64,000 nt of DNA from Marchantia polymorpha subsp. ruderalis (Eukaryota; Streptophyta; Marchantiopsida; Marchantiales; Marchantiaceae). The notes below the pieces were generated by a model. It did no database searches and was not told the DNA's origin. It was given only the letters and a program-made list of their open reading frames with translations. The translations under genes and the position numbers were made by a program. The stretch is from the NCBI GenBank assembly GCA_037833965.1, contig AP031358.1, forward strand, positions 1,930,001 to 1,994,000. The letters run 5' to 3'. Shown here piece by piece: positions 23,554 to 32,754 of this stretch (within the stretch, counting starts at the first letter, position 1; each line of letters opens with the position of its first letter).

Positions 23554-24322
23554 ATCTCCAACACACCAAGTTCTTCAAGTTCCTCTTGTTAGGGTATGGA
23601 ACCCGAAAATGAACTCTCCTACGCTCAAGGGATCTCGATCTCTAACGCTTGAACCCTGTACGCTGCAAATTGTCCTGACCCGATGGTTGTGACTGACCCC
23701 GGATCACAATAAGTGCAGTACTTGAAGTGAATGGGCGAGAGAATGACAACATCTCCTGTTCCACCGCGTCTGCCAGAAGAGCACTTACAACCTCGTTGTA
23801 AGTTACAGCCTTGTTATCACGATGAAGTAGAATCTTTGATAGTGTCTGAAAGAAGGAAGGCAATGAGTGAAGTAGATGCATAGCTTTCTTAATGTTAGAA
23901 AGCTCCTCTCCCATACTTTGAAGATCTACCAACTAATCTCCGTAGACGTGAATGTGATCTTGAATTCTCGAGCCCTGCCTCATCCTGAAATTCAATAGCC
24001 TCATGTAGGTATTCATCACATGGGAGATTTCCTTCTGATGAAACCGTCTCTGTAGGGCATCAAAGAGTTGTGTAACCTCATGATACTCCTCAACTTGCTT
24101 CATAACCGAAGGATCAAGATAACCCATCACAATGTAGACTGCTTGCTCTTGTGAATCCTTCCAATCAATGTCGGTAATGTGCATTGGTTTGTCTTTAAGC
24201 ACATTAGCGAGACCCATAGATCTCAACTTGACTTTCACTTGCTTTTTCCAAAGCAAGTAATCGGATCGGTCATCAAGAGGAAGAATGTTGTACCCTGTTC
24301 CTGCAACTTGTTTCGAGGCCAT
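23522..24322 (-). pseudogene. Copia gag (capsid and nucleocapsid)
   Basis: Starts at the ATG at 24322 (MASKQVAGTGYNILPLDDRS), with a typical copia gag region LWKKQVKVKLRSMGL and ALQRRFHQKEISHVMNTY. One TAG at about 23933-23935 interrupts it (HVYGD stop LVDLQSMGEEL). The frame continues to a nucleocapsid zinc knuckle CWRCGKNGHIKKDC, encoded at 23522-23563, in a frame shifted from the preceding block. A single substitution plus a small indel would account for the breaks. No protease (DSG) follows. Confidence 0.88.
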
Positions 24323-24422
24323 CTCAGTTCGACGAAAACTAGAGATACCGTCTGTTGTCACGGCAATTTCGTCCTTCGGGTGCATTTTCAGCTGCTGAAA
24401 AATGGTCAAGATGCACTTTACG

Positions 24423-24530
24423 TCTGTCACCTGCGACTATCCGTCACCCGCGACTCTTGTCGCCCGTGACCACCGTCGCCCGTGACTGAAAAGATCTGTT
24501 ACCCGCGACTACCGTCGCCCGCGACAACGA
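24423..24530. repeat. Short cccgcgac(t/a) repeats
   Basis: Six or seven imperfect copies of a 14-17-base phrase of the type gtcacccgcgact / gtcgcccgtgac lie just upstream of the gag start. The core cccgcgac also recurs in the GC-rich array, so the two probably share an origin. Confidence 0.7.
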
Positions 24531-24565
24531 GTGCTGGCGCTTTAACCTTCTACCACGTCCACAGC

Positions 24566-24634
24566 AGTAGCTCAGTGGTTAGTGCTTCGCGCTCGCAAGG
24601 AGGAGGTCGTGGGTTCGAGTCACTTCCGGAGCGT
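24566..24634 (+). other. Pol III-like A and B boxes (SINE head or tRNA relic), antisense to the element
   Basis: On the plus strand tagctcagtggttag matches an A box and, about 35 bases on, ggttcgagtc matches a B box, with gctcgcaagg and ggaggtcgtg between. This resembles the tRNA-derived head of plant SINEs. A cloverleaf fails: the acceptor and anticodon stems do not pair. Whether it is transcribed is unknown. Confidence 0.55.
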
Positions 24635-24639
24635 GTTCT

Positions 24640-25170
24640 CGCGCATGTGATGATCCGCGCCGCCTGGTCCCCACCCGCGAAGTGTCCCCGCCGCCCGGCT
24701 TCTCACCCGCCAAGGGCCCACCCGCGACGTGCCGGCGTGGCCGCTCGTGAAGTGCCGACCCGCGCCGCCGCAGATGGTGACCCGCGCCGCTCGTGAACCT
24801 CCGACCCGCGCCGCCCGGCTCCCGCTGGCGACGTGTGCACCCGCGATGTGCACGCGCGCGCAGCTCGCGATGTGCCTACCCGCGCCATCCGGCTCCCGCA
24901 GCCGATGCCTCCGTCCGGCTCCCACCCGCGACGTGCCCGCGCGCGCCGCTCGGGAAGTGCCGACCCCCGCCGCGTAGATGGTGATCCGCACAGCTCGTGA
25001 ACTATCGACTCGCGCCGCCCGGCTCCCGCTGGCGACGTGTCCACCCGCAATGTGCCCGCGCGCGCAGCTCGCGATGTGCCTACCCGGGCCGCCCGGCTCC
25101 CGCTGGTGATGCCTCCACCGGGTTCCCACCCGCGACGTGCCCGCCCGCGCCGCTCGGGAAGAATGTGCGC
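24640..25170. repeat. GC-rich, CpG-dense array with two ~204-bp units
   Basis: The unit starting gctcgtgaac at 24789 recurs at 24993. Both contain gccgcccggctcccgctgg, gcgcgcagctcgcgatgtg and a ccgcgccgctcgggaag ending. Flanks carry partial units. Composition is extreme against the surrounding AT-rich block. Confidence 0.85.
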
Positions 25171-25259
25171 AGGTGCGTAGGGAGTGAGGACGGCCTAACG
25201 GAACCCTAGTCACAGGGGTGGCGGCCGCTACTTGTCCCTTAAGGGTACCCTAATCTGAA

Positions 25260-25495
25260 TACTGAAAACGAAACTGAAACTTCGAGAAAATGTTACTGAA
25301 ACTTCGAGAAAACTTCGAGAAACTGAGACTTCGAGAAAACGACGAGAAAACATTACTGAAACTTCGAGAAAACTTCAAGAAACTGAAACTTCGAGAAAAC
25401 TTCGAGAAAACGAAAACGAAAACTTCTGAATCTAACGAGAAAACTTCGAGAAAGGGTAATCTTCGAGAAAACTTCAAACTCGAAGAAAATTCACA
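25260..25495. repeat. Array of acttcgagaaaac-type repeats
   Basis: About 13-15 imperfect copies of a 12-15-base phrase (aacttcgagaaaac, gaaactgaaacttcgag) in the leader. On the minus strand it reads as a Phe/Ser/Arg-rich frame, which is a consequence of the repeat. Confidence 0.85.
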
Positions 25496-25574
25496 ACCGT
25501 CATAAAATATCAGGAGCGTTAGAAACTCAAAATCATCTCAAAAAACGATCACCAAAGTGTAATTTATCACTAAG

Positions 25575-25872
25575 GAAACTGTCATTCAAATTGTCAGTGA
25601 AAAAACCGTCAGCTGAAAATTTTCACTAAGAAAACCGTCAGCTGAAAACTGTCACTAAGAAAACCGTCAGTTGACAACTTTCACTAAGAAAACCGTCAGC
25701 TGAAAACTGTCACTAAGAAAACCTTCAGCACACAAACTGTTTGTGAGAAAAAATGTCAGCTGAAAACTATCACTAAGAAAACCTTCAGCACACAAACTAT
25801 TCATGAGAAAAAAAAACGTCAGCTGAAAATTGTCACTAAGAAAACCGTCAGCTGAAAACTGTCACTATATAT
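25575..25872. repeat. Array of ~30-bp gtcagctgaaaactgtcac repeats
   Basis: Around ten imperfect units of the form cactaagaaaaccgtcagc followed by tgaaaactgt. Some carry the variant ccttcagcacacaaactg. It lies next to the primer-binding site. Confidence 0.85.
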
Positions 25873-25887
25873 CCGAAGCTAAAACCG

Positions 25888-25899
25888 GCTCTGATACCA
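25888..25899 (-). other. Primer-binding site, initiator tRNA-Met
   Basis: The minus strand reads TGGTATCAGAGC two bases after the 5' LTR, the standard copia primer site complementary to the 3' end of plant initiator tRNA-Met. Confidence 0.93.
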
Positions 25900-25901
25900 T
25901 T

Positions 25902-26153
25902 TGTTAACGTAAAATCAAGAATCATTCAAGCCAAGTACGAAGACACAAGACACTCATATAACGTGGTTCACCTTCAAGGGCTACGTCCACGGTTGGAGCA
26001 CTGAGCAGGTTTACTGACAAGTGAATACACAATATTTCAGCTCCTCCAAGAAGCCTTGGCTTTGGGGGTATATTTATACCCAAAGCCAGCGACACACATA
26101 ACTATAAATAACTAGAGCCTGAGGTTACTCCTTAACCGGAGTTAACCTCAACA
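25902..26153 (-). repeat. 5' LTR of the copia element
   Basis: Near-identical to 21122-21372. A TATAAATA box lies at 26071-26078 on the minus strand inside a hairpin-prone context (GGCTTTGGG ... CCCAAAGCC). This is the likely promoter of the element. Confidence 0.94.
26071..26078 (-). promoter_or_regulatory. TATA box in the 5' LTR
   Basis: TATAAATA on the minus strand, about 75 bases into the LTR from its TG end. In the 3' LTR the same box follows GGATA instead of GGGTA. Confidence 0.65.
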
Positions 26154-26158
26154 TTATC
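26154..26158. repeat. Target-site duplication (right), TTATC
   Basis: Matches the five bases before the left LTR; see 21117-21121. Confidence 0.92.
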
Positions 26159-27080
26159 TTGAGTTCAATGTGACTTCCAATTTAAATTTTTCAACTTTAA
26201 AAAGTTGTAAAGATATCAAAATTTTGTGTTAGGAATAATACCACATAATTTTTGATTAATAGTCAATGAAAAACATATTGTATATTTTCCTTGAGACTTT
26301 TGTTGAAGATTTTTAAACGTCATTGTGTACATACTCAAATGATTGTTTAGAATTGAAATTTTCAACAACAAAACCTTGCTTATGATGCTTGTCCATAACA
26401 CAAAATTCACAAAATTCTAAGTCAACTTGATCTATGCGCGGTCATAAATTTCAATTGCTAAGGAGTGTCAAATATCTATTCGTCATATGTGTTAGCATAG
26501 AATCACGTACATAAGTCATATGAGCTTGACTATATTATAATTGACTTCAACACACTCCCTTTAGCATGCATAGATTATTGTGTTTGCTATTGATTTCTTA
26601 ACGTAAATCTATCACGTAATTTCAGCTCAAACATTTCATGTTCAAAGTTTCATTTTAGGCTTTATGAATCTAACATTATAAGAAAGATCAATTTGTTTTT
26701 CATATCATGTATAAATATTACTTGAATGTTTGTTAAACTCCATCAAATGTTAAATCTTAACAAATTCAATATTTTACTAATATATAATGATTATTTTCAT
26801 AAATATTTAATTGCTTGATATGAAAAAGGACTGAAAAAGTTTCTAATATTGTAAATGTGTTAAACACAAGCATTATTTATAATTCATACATAGTCAAAAT
26901 CATGTAATGAGTTGCATATCTTTGACAATTTAATCTATCATTGAACTAGACATACTTTTTGAAATTAAACTCTTGATTACACTTGCTAAATGAGAATCAA
27001 CATCTTTGATCTTCGAGTCATAGTTCTTCTTGACGTGATTGTTCTTGGCACAATTTTGAAAAATTATCATTCTTTTTTCT
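26159..27080 (-). pseudogene. Decayed copia integrase core and gag zinc-knuckle region (older element, continued)
   Basis: Read in mixed minus-strand frames, 26216-26410 gives a degenerate integrase core: a segment like YVHNDV followed by NMFFID and KIMWYY, recalling the copia HTDVWGP ... FVTFIDDYSRKVW signature. 26.96-27.06 kb resembles the zinc-knuckle region of the younger copy (gagaatcaacatctttgatc and gttcttcttgacgtgattg). Frameshifts and A/T-creating changes are frequent, so it is inactive. It is the remainder of the older element cut at 21121. Confidence 0.6.
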
Positions 27081-27189
27081 TAAGATTTATAACTAGATAT
27101 CATCCTTGTTAATTCATGATTTGTCATTTCATTTCCAATAGAATACATTAAAATCTATCCTGTTAAAATTCAGCTATGCTTTTCAAACA

Positions 27190-27340
27190 TGCTCATACAT
27201 ACAATATGTAACAAGAATCACACACCAATATATGTGGTTCACCTTCACATGAGTCTAAGTCCACGGTCGAGATATAAATTTCATTGAAGCAAAACTGTTA
27301 CGTCATGACTCCATAGCCAAGCTCTTCACTATACTTTTCC
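27190..27340 (-). repeat. LTR-like relic inside the older copia region
   Basis: The phrases aagaatcacacaccaatata, tgtggttcacc and taagtccacggtcgag follow the order seen in the young LTR (aagaatcattcaagc, cgtggttcacc, tacgtccacggctggag). It may be a separate decayed insertion or a rearranged LTR. Confidence 0.4.
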
Positions 27341-27899
27341 GTAGATGTACATCAGAGACCAAATTGTAAGTACTAGGAATAAGTTTTTCAAACTCTAATT
27401 AAAATCCAAGCCTAACAAACCTAACTAGAGTACAAGCCTAAACACATTTAGATAAACTTCAGTTAACAAGACGTAGATTAATTTTACATATCATATATGA
27501 CTGATATCAAATCACATTTAATGTTGTATGGGAAGAAGAGTATGGAGTATATAACATTATCTTGTGTTGTACTTTATCTATCAAGAAAAAATTTACAATT
27601 CTGTTGTAAGTGATTGTTTGTCTTTGAAGATGAAACAAAAACAATTTAAAACAAACAACACATGTGATCATAAATGATAAGATACTGGTAGTAAACTCAA
27701 GAAATGATGAGCATTTCTTTCTTCATTAATTTAATCTTCAAGATAATGAATAAATGATAGAATACAGATAACAAGTTCAAGATGAGTATAATTACTTTCT
27801 ACACTTATCTACTCTACAAGATGATGAAAATCAAAGACAAGATCAAAGTTATTAATATGATAATGTATCCTTGAGGCAAAAACTTTCACCTTGAAGTTC

Positions 27900-28200
27900 A
27901 TTAGTTTCAAAATGTCAAACAACATGTTTGACTATTCTTTGGGATGAAAACTTTGTTCAAGAGACTCAAATAGCAAAGTATATTATTCATAATCATTTAC
28001 TAGTTTTAGATTCTAGACCTATAGACTTCAGCTTGATTTTCATTTGTGTAGGGAAACCAATTGCCTAGATTTCTTGATCTAGTGGTAAAAGAACTTCCAA
28101 AAAGTTACACAATTGTTCAAGAGCAATCAAAGAAGGAAAATATCTTTCGCTGAAACTATTCCATGCATCTGAAAACTATTTCATAACCAAATAACATCCT
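27900..28200 (-). pseudogene. Copia gag-like relic
   Basis: gacctatagacttcagcttgattttcatttg mirrors the young element's gacccatagatctcaacttg and gactttcacttg, followed by a decayed counterpart of caagtaatcggatcgg. No usable frame remains. Confidence 0.4.
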
Positions 28201-29850
28201 CGGAGCCTTCATGAACGTGCCACACCTTCGTCATTCTAACGTTTTGTAATGTTAGATTTTTAGATGTTAGATGTCATGACTTTGAATAATATGTTCGCAC
28301 CTGACTACTGATCCTAACCTCTGCAATAAGCTAATAAACGACTATCAAGTGAGATGTGTTTGCCACCCTCCTACCTTGCTTCGCATTCTCAAACCCGCAG
28401 ATCTGATACAGATGATAAGCAACTGGAGGTCTGGACGCGACATCATTGTATTTCATTCGAAGCACAAACAACCGGAAGCTACATTGAAACCCTTCCTCTC
28501 CATGTGTTCTTGGTTTGAAATACTTTTTTCATCCGCTCGTCTGATGAATGAGGTTCAAATTGATATTCTCATCTAAATTTTTTCAACTGTTACCACAAGA
28601 GCACCATCAATACCAAGCACAAATCTTGTCTCAAGCACAAGGAATGTGGTAGGAATTTCGGGGCCATCAATTTTTTGTACGTCTTAGACATGTAACCAAG
28701 AATTTGAGGAAAATTTTTACCATCAATTTAATTTTCACTACCCACAATAAGAACACCAAAAAATAAATAAATAAACTAGAAATAAATGAAAGAAATAAAT
28801 TGATTGTTATTCTTTGGATTTCAATTTTCATCTTTTGCATACACGGCTGCTGTCAATTCTGAAAATCCATTGATCTTGTCCGCCCAACTATAAAAGAATC
28901 GATCAAAGGAAAAATTACTTCATAGAAGCCATGGAAAATTCAAAACAAACTTGATGGGATATCTCGATTGCCATGCAGCACACCGTGAGACATGTTTCAA
29001 TAAAAGTTTTTATAACTCAATAATTTGCACTATAGTGTGGGGAGTGACTGCCAATATCGGTTAGATGTACTTTCACGAAAGAGGGTATTTTGACGAGTTG
29101 TTTGCAACCATGTCTTAGGCTTTATGTTCACGCCTGAGAAAGCGACGGTCACTTAATCATAAAACTATCGATTTCACTTCATAGTCTATACAGCAATTTT
29201 CAAATCTTCTTTGTGAATCTGGTAATAAAGAGTACTTTGCACTGATGGCAACAACTTCTAGAACATAAAAAGTGTAGCGCAGCAAGTAGACCGGAGAAGA
29301 AATCACATTTATACGAATAGATGACAACAAAGAATTTTCTCAACTATCAGGATATAACAATTGCAATTGTGACGTTTTACAAAAAAAACCTAGATCCAAC
29401 TTAGCGGACAAAAATAAATGTTTGATTTTGCCGCTGCGAATAGCTTCAAAGGAAGGTGTACACAGTAATTCCGTCATGAGGTTGATGTACTCCCCATGGT
29501 ATTCTTCAAGAGTTTGTAATACATCTTGAATCCTGAAGCATCATAAGTCCAAATTTTATTGGAACATGGATAACGGTGAAACATCAAGTGGTCTCATCAA
29601 GTAAAATGAAACCGGTTGGGTCTTATCAAGTGTGTCATGTTTTGCATGGATCCCTCTAAGTAATTTTCTGGGAGTCAAATCTCAAGTTTTGTGATTTTTT
29701 CCTCATCATTGAATCAAAATTGATTGACTATGTAACATTTTTTTGTACGAAAGCTCAAGAATGAAATTCAGGCCATGAGATGGATCAAAGGTACCTTTGC
29801 ACTAGCGGCACGGTGTATATGAAATCTCTTAACATAGCAATTGTAGAATC
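28201..29850. other. Mixed AT-rich relic DNA with a patch of normal composition
   Basis: 28.2-28.56 kb has near-normal G+C and a 75-codon plus-strand frame without motifs. The rest is low complexity. A segment near 29.44-29.55 kb (catgaggttgatgtactcc, cttcaagagtttgtaatac) weakly recalls copia gag. I see no gene. Confidence 0.4.
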
Positions 29851-30065
29851 GAGAAATGAATTTTCACAAAACAAACAAAAGACAAGAATATGCGCAAACA
29901 CATTATATTGACACAAGTTACGTGGTTCCATATTGTTGGGTTACGTCCACACCAACCTTAAAGTTCTACGTATCTTATAAATGTTCAAATTATATATTAT
30001 AGTGTTATATATATTTATTTCTCACACTACATTTTGCGCTTGGAGAAATTTATCAGTTAGTGAAA
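29850..30065 (-). repeat. Probable decayed 5' LTR of the older copia element
   Basis: ttacgtggttcc and gggttacgtccac recall the LTR phrases of the young element, and the preceding ~60 bases match the segment near 18.52-18.60 kb. If both are LTRs, the older element spanned about 18.5-30.1 kb including the 5-kb insertion. Confidence 0.4.
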
Positions 30066-31101
30066 TTTACACTCATCAAATGCTGGTTGAAAACTATTTC
30101 CATTTATATAGCTAGATATGATTCAAAATGAGAAATTTCATTTGGTCAAGTATGTGTTTGATCCATTTCATTATAAATAAGTAAATGTAGACTTTGCTAT
30201 TCACTTAGGTTCTAGTAATAAGTTTTGAATGCTAACATATTATATGCTCACATGATTAGAACTTGGAAGTTAAGTATAAATATTTTTCCAGAAATTATAT
30301 TCATGTTTTCAACAATATCAACATGAAAATGTAATCAATCAATCTAATTGATATTTTCGCTATTTATTTATTATATATAGGTAAATTATTTTGTAAAAGG
30401 AAAGTTTTTATCATAGAATTTATAATTATACAAAAGAGATGATATATAGAAAGTAAAATTTAAATTGGGTCTCGTCCCAAACCAAATTTATGGTGACAAA
30501 TCATATTAATGCTCCACAGCAACATAATCCATCTTTATTCAATCAATAAGTTCAAAGATGGTATGTCGATCAATCGATTGGCATGCGCTGCTTGGGCATC
30601 GTTAACCTGCACTCCCTTATATCCTCTGGTGACCTTGTCTCCCCTTCTCTGACACAAGTCTGAATTATTTATTACTCGTTTTTCCCATTCTGGTCTCTGG
30701 CGTCCTAGCCTTGTGCTGCATCTCCCTTTTGAAAACTCACGCCCTCTCCCATACACGAAGAACTAGAACAAGTCTGATGATTCCAATAGATGCAGTCCCT
30801 CGCGAGTCACGTGGCAAGGCAGTCAAATTCGCTGAATTTGAGTCAAGAGGGAAATTGAGAAAGCTGCCGCCTTATAGGAGAGCAAAGTGCATGACGAACA
30901 TACTCAGACCTGGACAGGACGGCGAGCTGAAGACGTTTCAGACTCAGAAGTTTAATTGGAAGATCTAGCGCCGAGACCAATCACCGCTCCTGCGCAGAGC
31001 AGATTAGAAGCTGGTCATGTCTGTCGAGCTGGAGTGGAGGCAAGGAACGCTGGAATCTACTGTCAGGGTCCAATTCGGATCCGTTCGAAAGATTCCTCGA
31101 A
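30066..31101. other. Intergenic transition from AT-rich to genic DNA
   Basis: AT-rich to about 30.5 kb, then normal composition. Frames at 30535-30756 (minus) and 30711-30968 (plus) show no motif. Nothing else recognised. Confidence 0.45.
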
Positions 31102-31547
31102 ATGAGAAATCTTACAGATCTGTCTTTCAGCAATGGCACAAGGAAAGATATATGCACAGTTGAGGGAAAGGATTGCAGAGCTCCAGAGCGCGAGCGATGC
31201 TCGATTTACATCGTGAGGCAAACCCTTTGCTTCTTCCGTTTTGACAGCGGGAGCAGGAAAACGTCATCGAAGCAAGTGCACGTCCTCACAGAAGTTGGCC
31301 CTGGCATGAAAAACAGCTCATCCAGTCTGGGATGCAACTATCGGTAATCCTCAAATCCTTCTCTTCTCGCATTCTCTATTCGGAATAAAAACCTCAAATA
31401 AGATCAAAGATTGTGACGTTCCGGGACAATCGCACCGATTGTCCAACTGTTTGTAGAATTCTATCAAATTAATCCATCAATCCATCTCTCTCGCTTTGGT
31501 GGCAGGTACAGGTTGATGGCATTTGGGACAACACTCGCCATTCCTAA
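31102..31547 (+). CDS. Possible small three-exon gene, unknown product
   Basis: Candidate exons 31102-31212, 31248-31343 and 31506-31547 are separated by introns with GT...AG ends (gtgagg...gacag, gtaatc...ggcag), all in phase 0, giving about 82 residues. Exon 2 (REQENVIEASARPHRSW...) and exon 3 (VQVDGIWDNTRHS, stop) read smoothly together. An alternative first exon starts at the ATG at 31132 in another frame (MAQGKIYAQLRERIAELQ), which looks more like a coiled coil. With the same introns it would read on into the region opposite the 419-codon frame. I cannot tell which frame is used, and the first intron would be only 35 bases, which is short for a plant. The product is not recognised. Confidence 0.25.
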
Positions 31548-32736
31548 TGGGCTCAGCAGCTCTGGAACAAAATCCGTGATGACAGGCAGCACAAGCGTGA
31601 TGGAGCGGTGGCGCTGCCACCACAGCTTTAGGACATGTCGCTCTCTCTTGCCACCCAACGCAATGATTGCAGCAACAACCTCGTGGCGCAGCAGCCGCTG
31701 CTGCGGTCGCTGTCAGACACCTGCACGGAGACGGTCTCCTCTGAGTGGCAGCAGCAGCCGCTGGGCAAGAGAAGGGTCGGGCAGCGATGGGGGCGCGATC
31801 ATGGTAGAAGGATGAATCAGAAGAAATCACTCTCCGGACGGGGCTGGCTCTCGGAGTTTCTTCGGGGGTCAGAGGGAATTCCTCCCGTCTGGTCTGGCAT
31901 GCAATGTCGAGCTTTTCCGTCCAGGAAGGGTCTCGCCAAGGAGGAGGAGCGAGGGGGTCAGTGTGGTGGTACCTTCTGGTGCTGGCGGATGGAATTTTGC
32001 TGCCAGTGCTGCATCTACTGGGCGATTTGCGAGGCGACAGCCTCCTCTGCTGTTGGGTTCTGCGGAGGGACCGAACCTTGGACGATCTGGGCGGGCTTCT
32101 GCTGCTGCTGGAAGGGTGCGATTCTCCTCTCCTCGGGCACACATCTCTCGATCTGGAGACCTCGGACCTCGGCCGCAAGGGCCCCAGAGCGCACGCCGAA
32201 CTGTTGGGACGGCTCCACTCGCGGTCTCGGCCTCGTTCTCGCTCTCGCGTGGACGATGTGTGAGGCCGTCTGAGCAATTGCAGAGGGTTCCATAGAGAAT
32301 GGTCGACTTTGGGCACGGGAGGTGGATGCTTTCTACTATCGTGTTGATCTGAACCACCAGAGGAAGAAAGGCCTCGAGAAGAGCGGGGACGACGAGGAGC
32401 AGATGCATCGGGATCCTGATAAGCTGATTCACGATGGCAGGCACAGTTGGGGCATTGACATGCTGACGAAGGAGAAGACTGACGCTGAAGGATGGAATCC
32501 TCGTAGCCTTCGGCGATGCTTACTGTCCCGTCAGTTTTCCAGCGACCCCGGTCACCGCGATTTCGATGGTTGTGATTGTGATTTTGATGATTGTGATCGT
32601 CGTCGAAGAAATCCGATTCCTGAGAAGAAGGCGATGCCGGGGAGGGAGCCCTTCTGGGCTCGTGTCGCCGTTGAACGTAAGAGTTGGGAATGTTGGAGTG
32701 CGAACGCAAGGCGAAATCGTAGCAGGGATTCGTCAT
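31477..32736 (-). CDS. Unrecognised Ser/Arg/Pro-rich protein with Cys clusters (419 aa)
   Basis: Longest frame in this interval. The N-terminal third has HNHQNHNHNHRNR and a CQCPNCACHRE cluster; the middle is rich in Ser, Arg and Pro (SR/RS-like). The last ~80 residues hold several Cys pairs: RGCCCNHCVGW, HACAACHHGFCSR and GECCPKCHQPV. The final two could form a zinc-ribbon-like CxxC...CxxC pair. No catalytic motif or signal peptide is visible, and I know no family match. The region is GC-rich and long spurious frames occur on both strands (31635-32273 plus, 31869-32444 minus), so coding status is likely but not certain. An acidic 29-codon frame lies just upstream. Confidence 0.5.
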   Translation of the reverse strand: MTNPCYDFALRSHSNIPNSYVQRRHEPRRAPSPASPSSQESDFFDDDHNHQNHNHNHRNRGDRGRWKTDGTVSIAEGYEDSILQRQSSPSSACQCPNCACHRESAYQDPDASAPRRPRSSRGLSSSGGSDQHDSRKHPPPVPKVDHSLWNPLQLLRRPHTSSTRERERGRDREWSRPNSSACALGPLRPRSEVSRSRDVCPRRGESHPSSSSRSPPRSSKVRSLRRTQQQRRLSPRKSPSRCSTGSKIPSASTRRYHHTDPLAPPPWRDPSWTEKLDIACQTRREEFPLTPEETPRASPVRRVISSDSSFYHDRAPIAARPFSCPAAAAATQRRPSPCRCLTATAAAAAAPRGCCCNHCVGWQERATCPKAVVAAPPLHHACAACHHGFCSRAAEPIRNGECCPKCHQPVPATKAREMD

Positions 32737-32754
32737 CTGCCCTGCCGAACTTCC

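Larger units (their letters stand above)
24323..25887 (-). other. Unusually long, repeat-filled leader of the copia element
   Basis: About 1.55 kb between primer-binding site and gag. In transcription order (descending coordinates) it holds an A-rich array, a second A-rich array, a very GC-rich array and short cccgcgac-type repeats next to gag. A 197-codon frame (25213-24620 minus) is only the repeats read through and has no other support. Each array is listed separately. Confidence 0.8.
21122..26153 (-). mobile_element. Non-autonomous Ty1/copia LTR retrotransposon, complete ends
   Basis: About 5.0 kb, minus-strand orientation, with LTRs of 251 bp (21122-21372) and 252 bp (25902-26153), TG...CA ends and a TTATC target duplication. 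A primer-binding site and polypurine tract sit at the expected places. The coding order gag - integrase - reverse transcriptase - RNase H is that of copia. Protease, the first two-thirds of integrase and the catalytic core of reverse transcriptase are absent, and two in-frame stops interrupt the remainder. It must have been mobilised by enzymes supplied in trans, if it moved in this state. The two LTRs differ by five substitutions, all transitions, and one single-base indel, so insertion is fairly recent relative to the decayed host sequence. Confidence 0.93.

Noticed and set aside
24566-24634. A functional tRNA gene (Ala-like anticodon CGC)
   Set aside because: A and B boxes are present, but the anticodon stem, T-stem and acceptor stem do not pair, so I kept it only as a Pol III-box module.
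24620-25213. 197-codon minus-strand frame in the copia leader
   Set aside because: Its product is just the GC-rich repeats translated (AARAGTSR/RHIASCARG-like periodicity), with open frames also on the other strand.
25260-25872. CRISPR-like or coding repeat arrays
   Set aside because: Repeats are short, imperfect and directly adjoining, inside a retrotransposon leader; no spacers and no cas genes.
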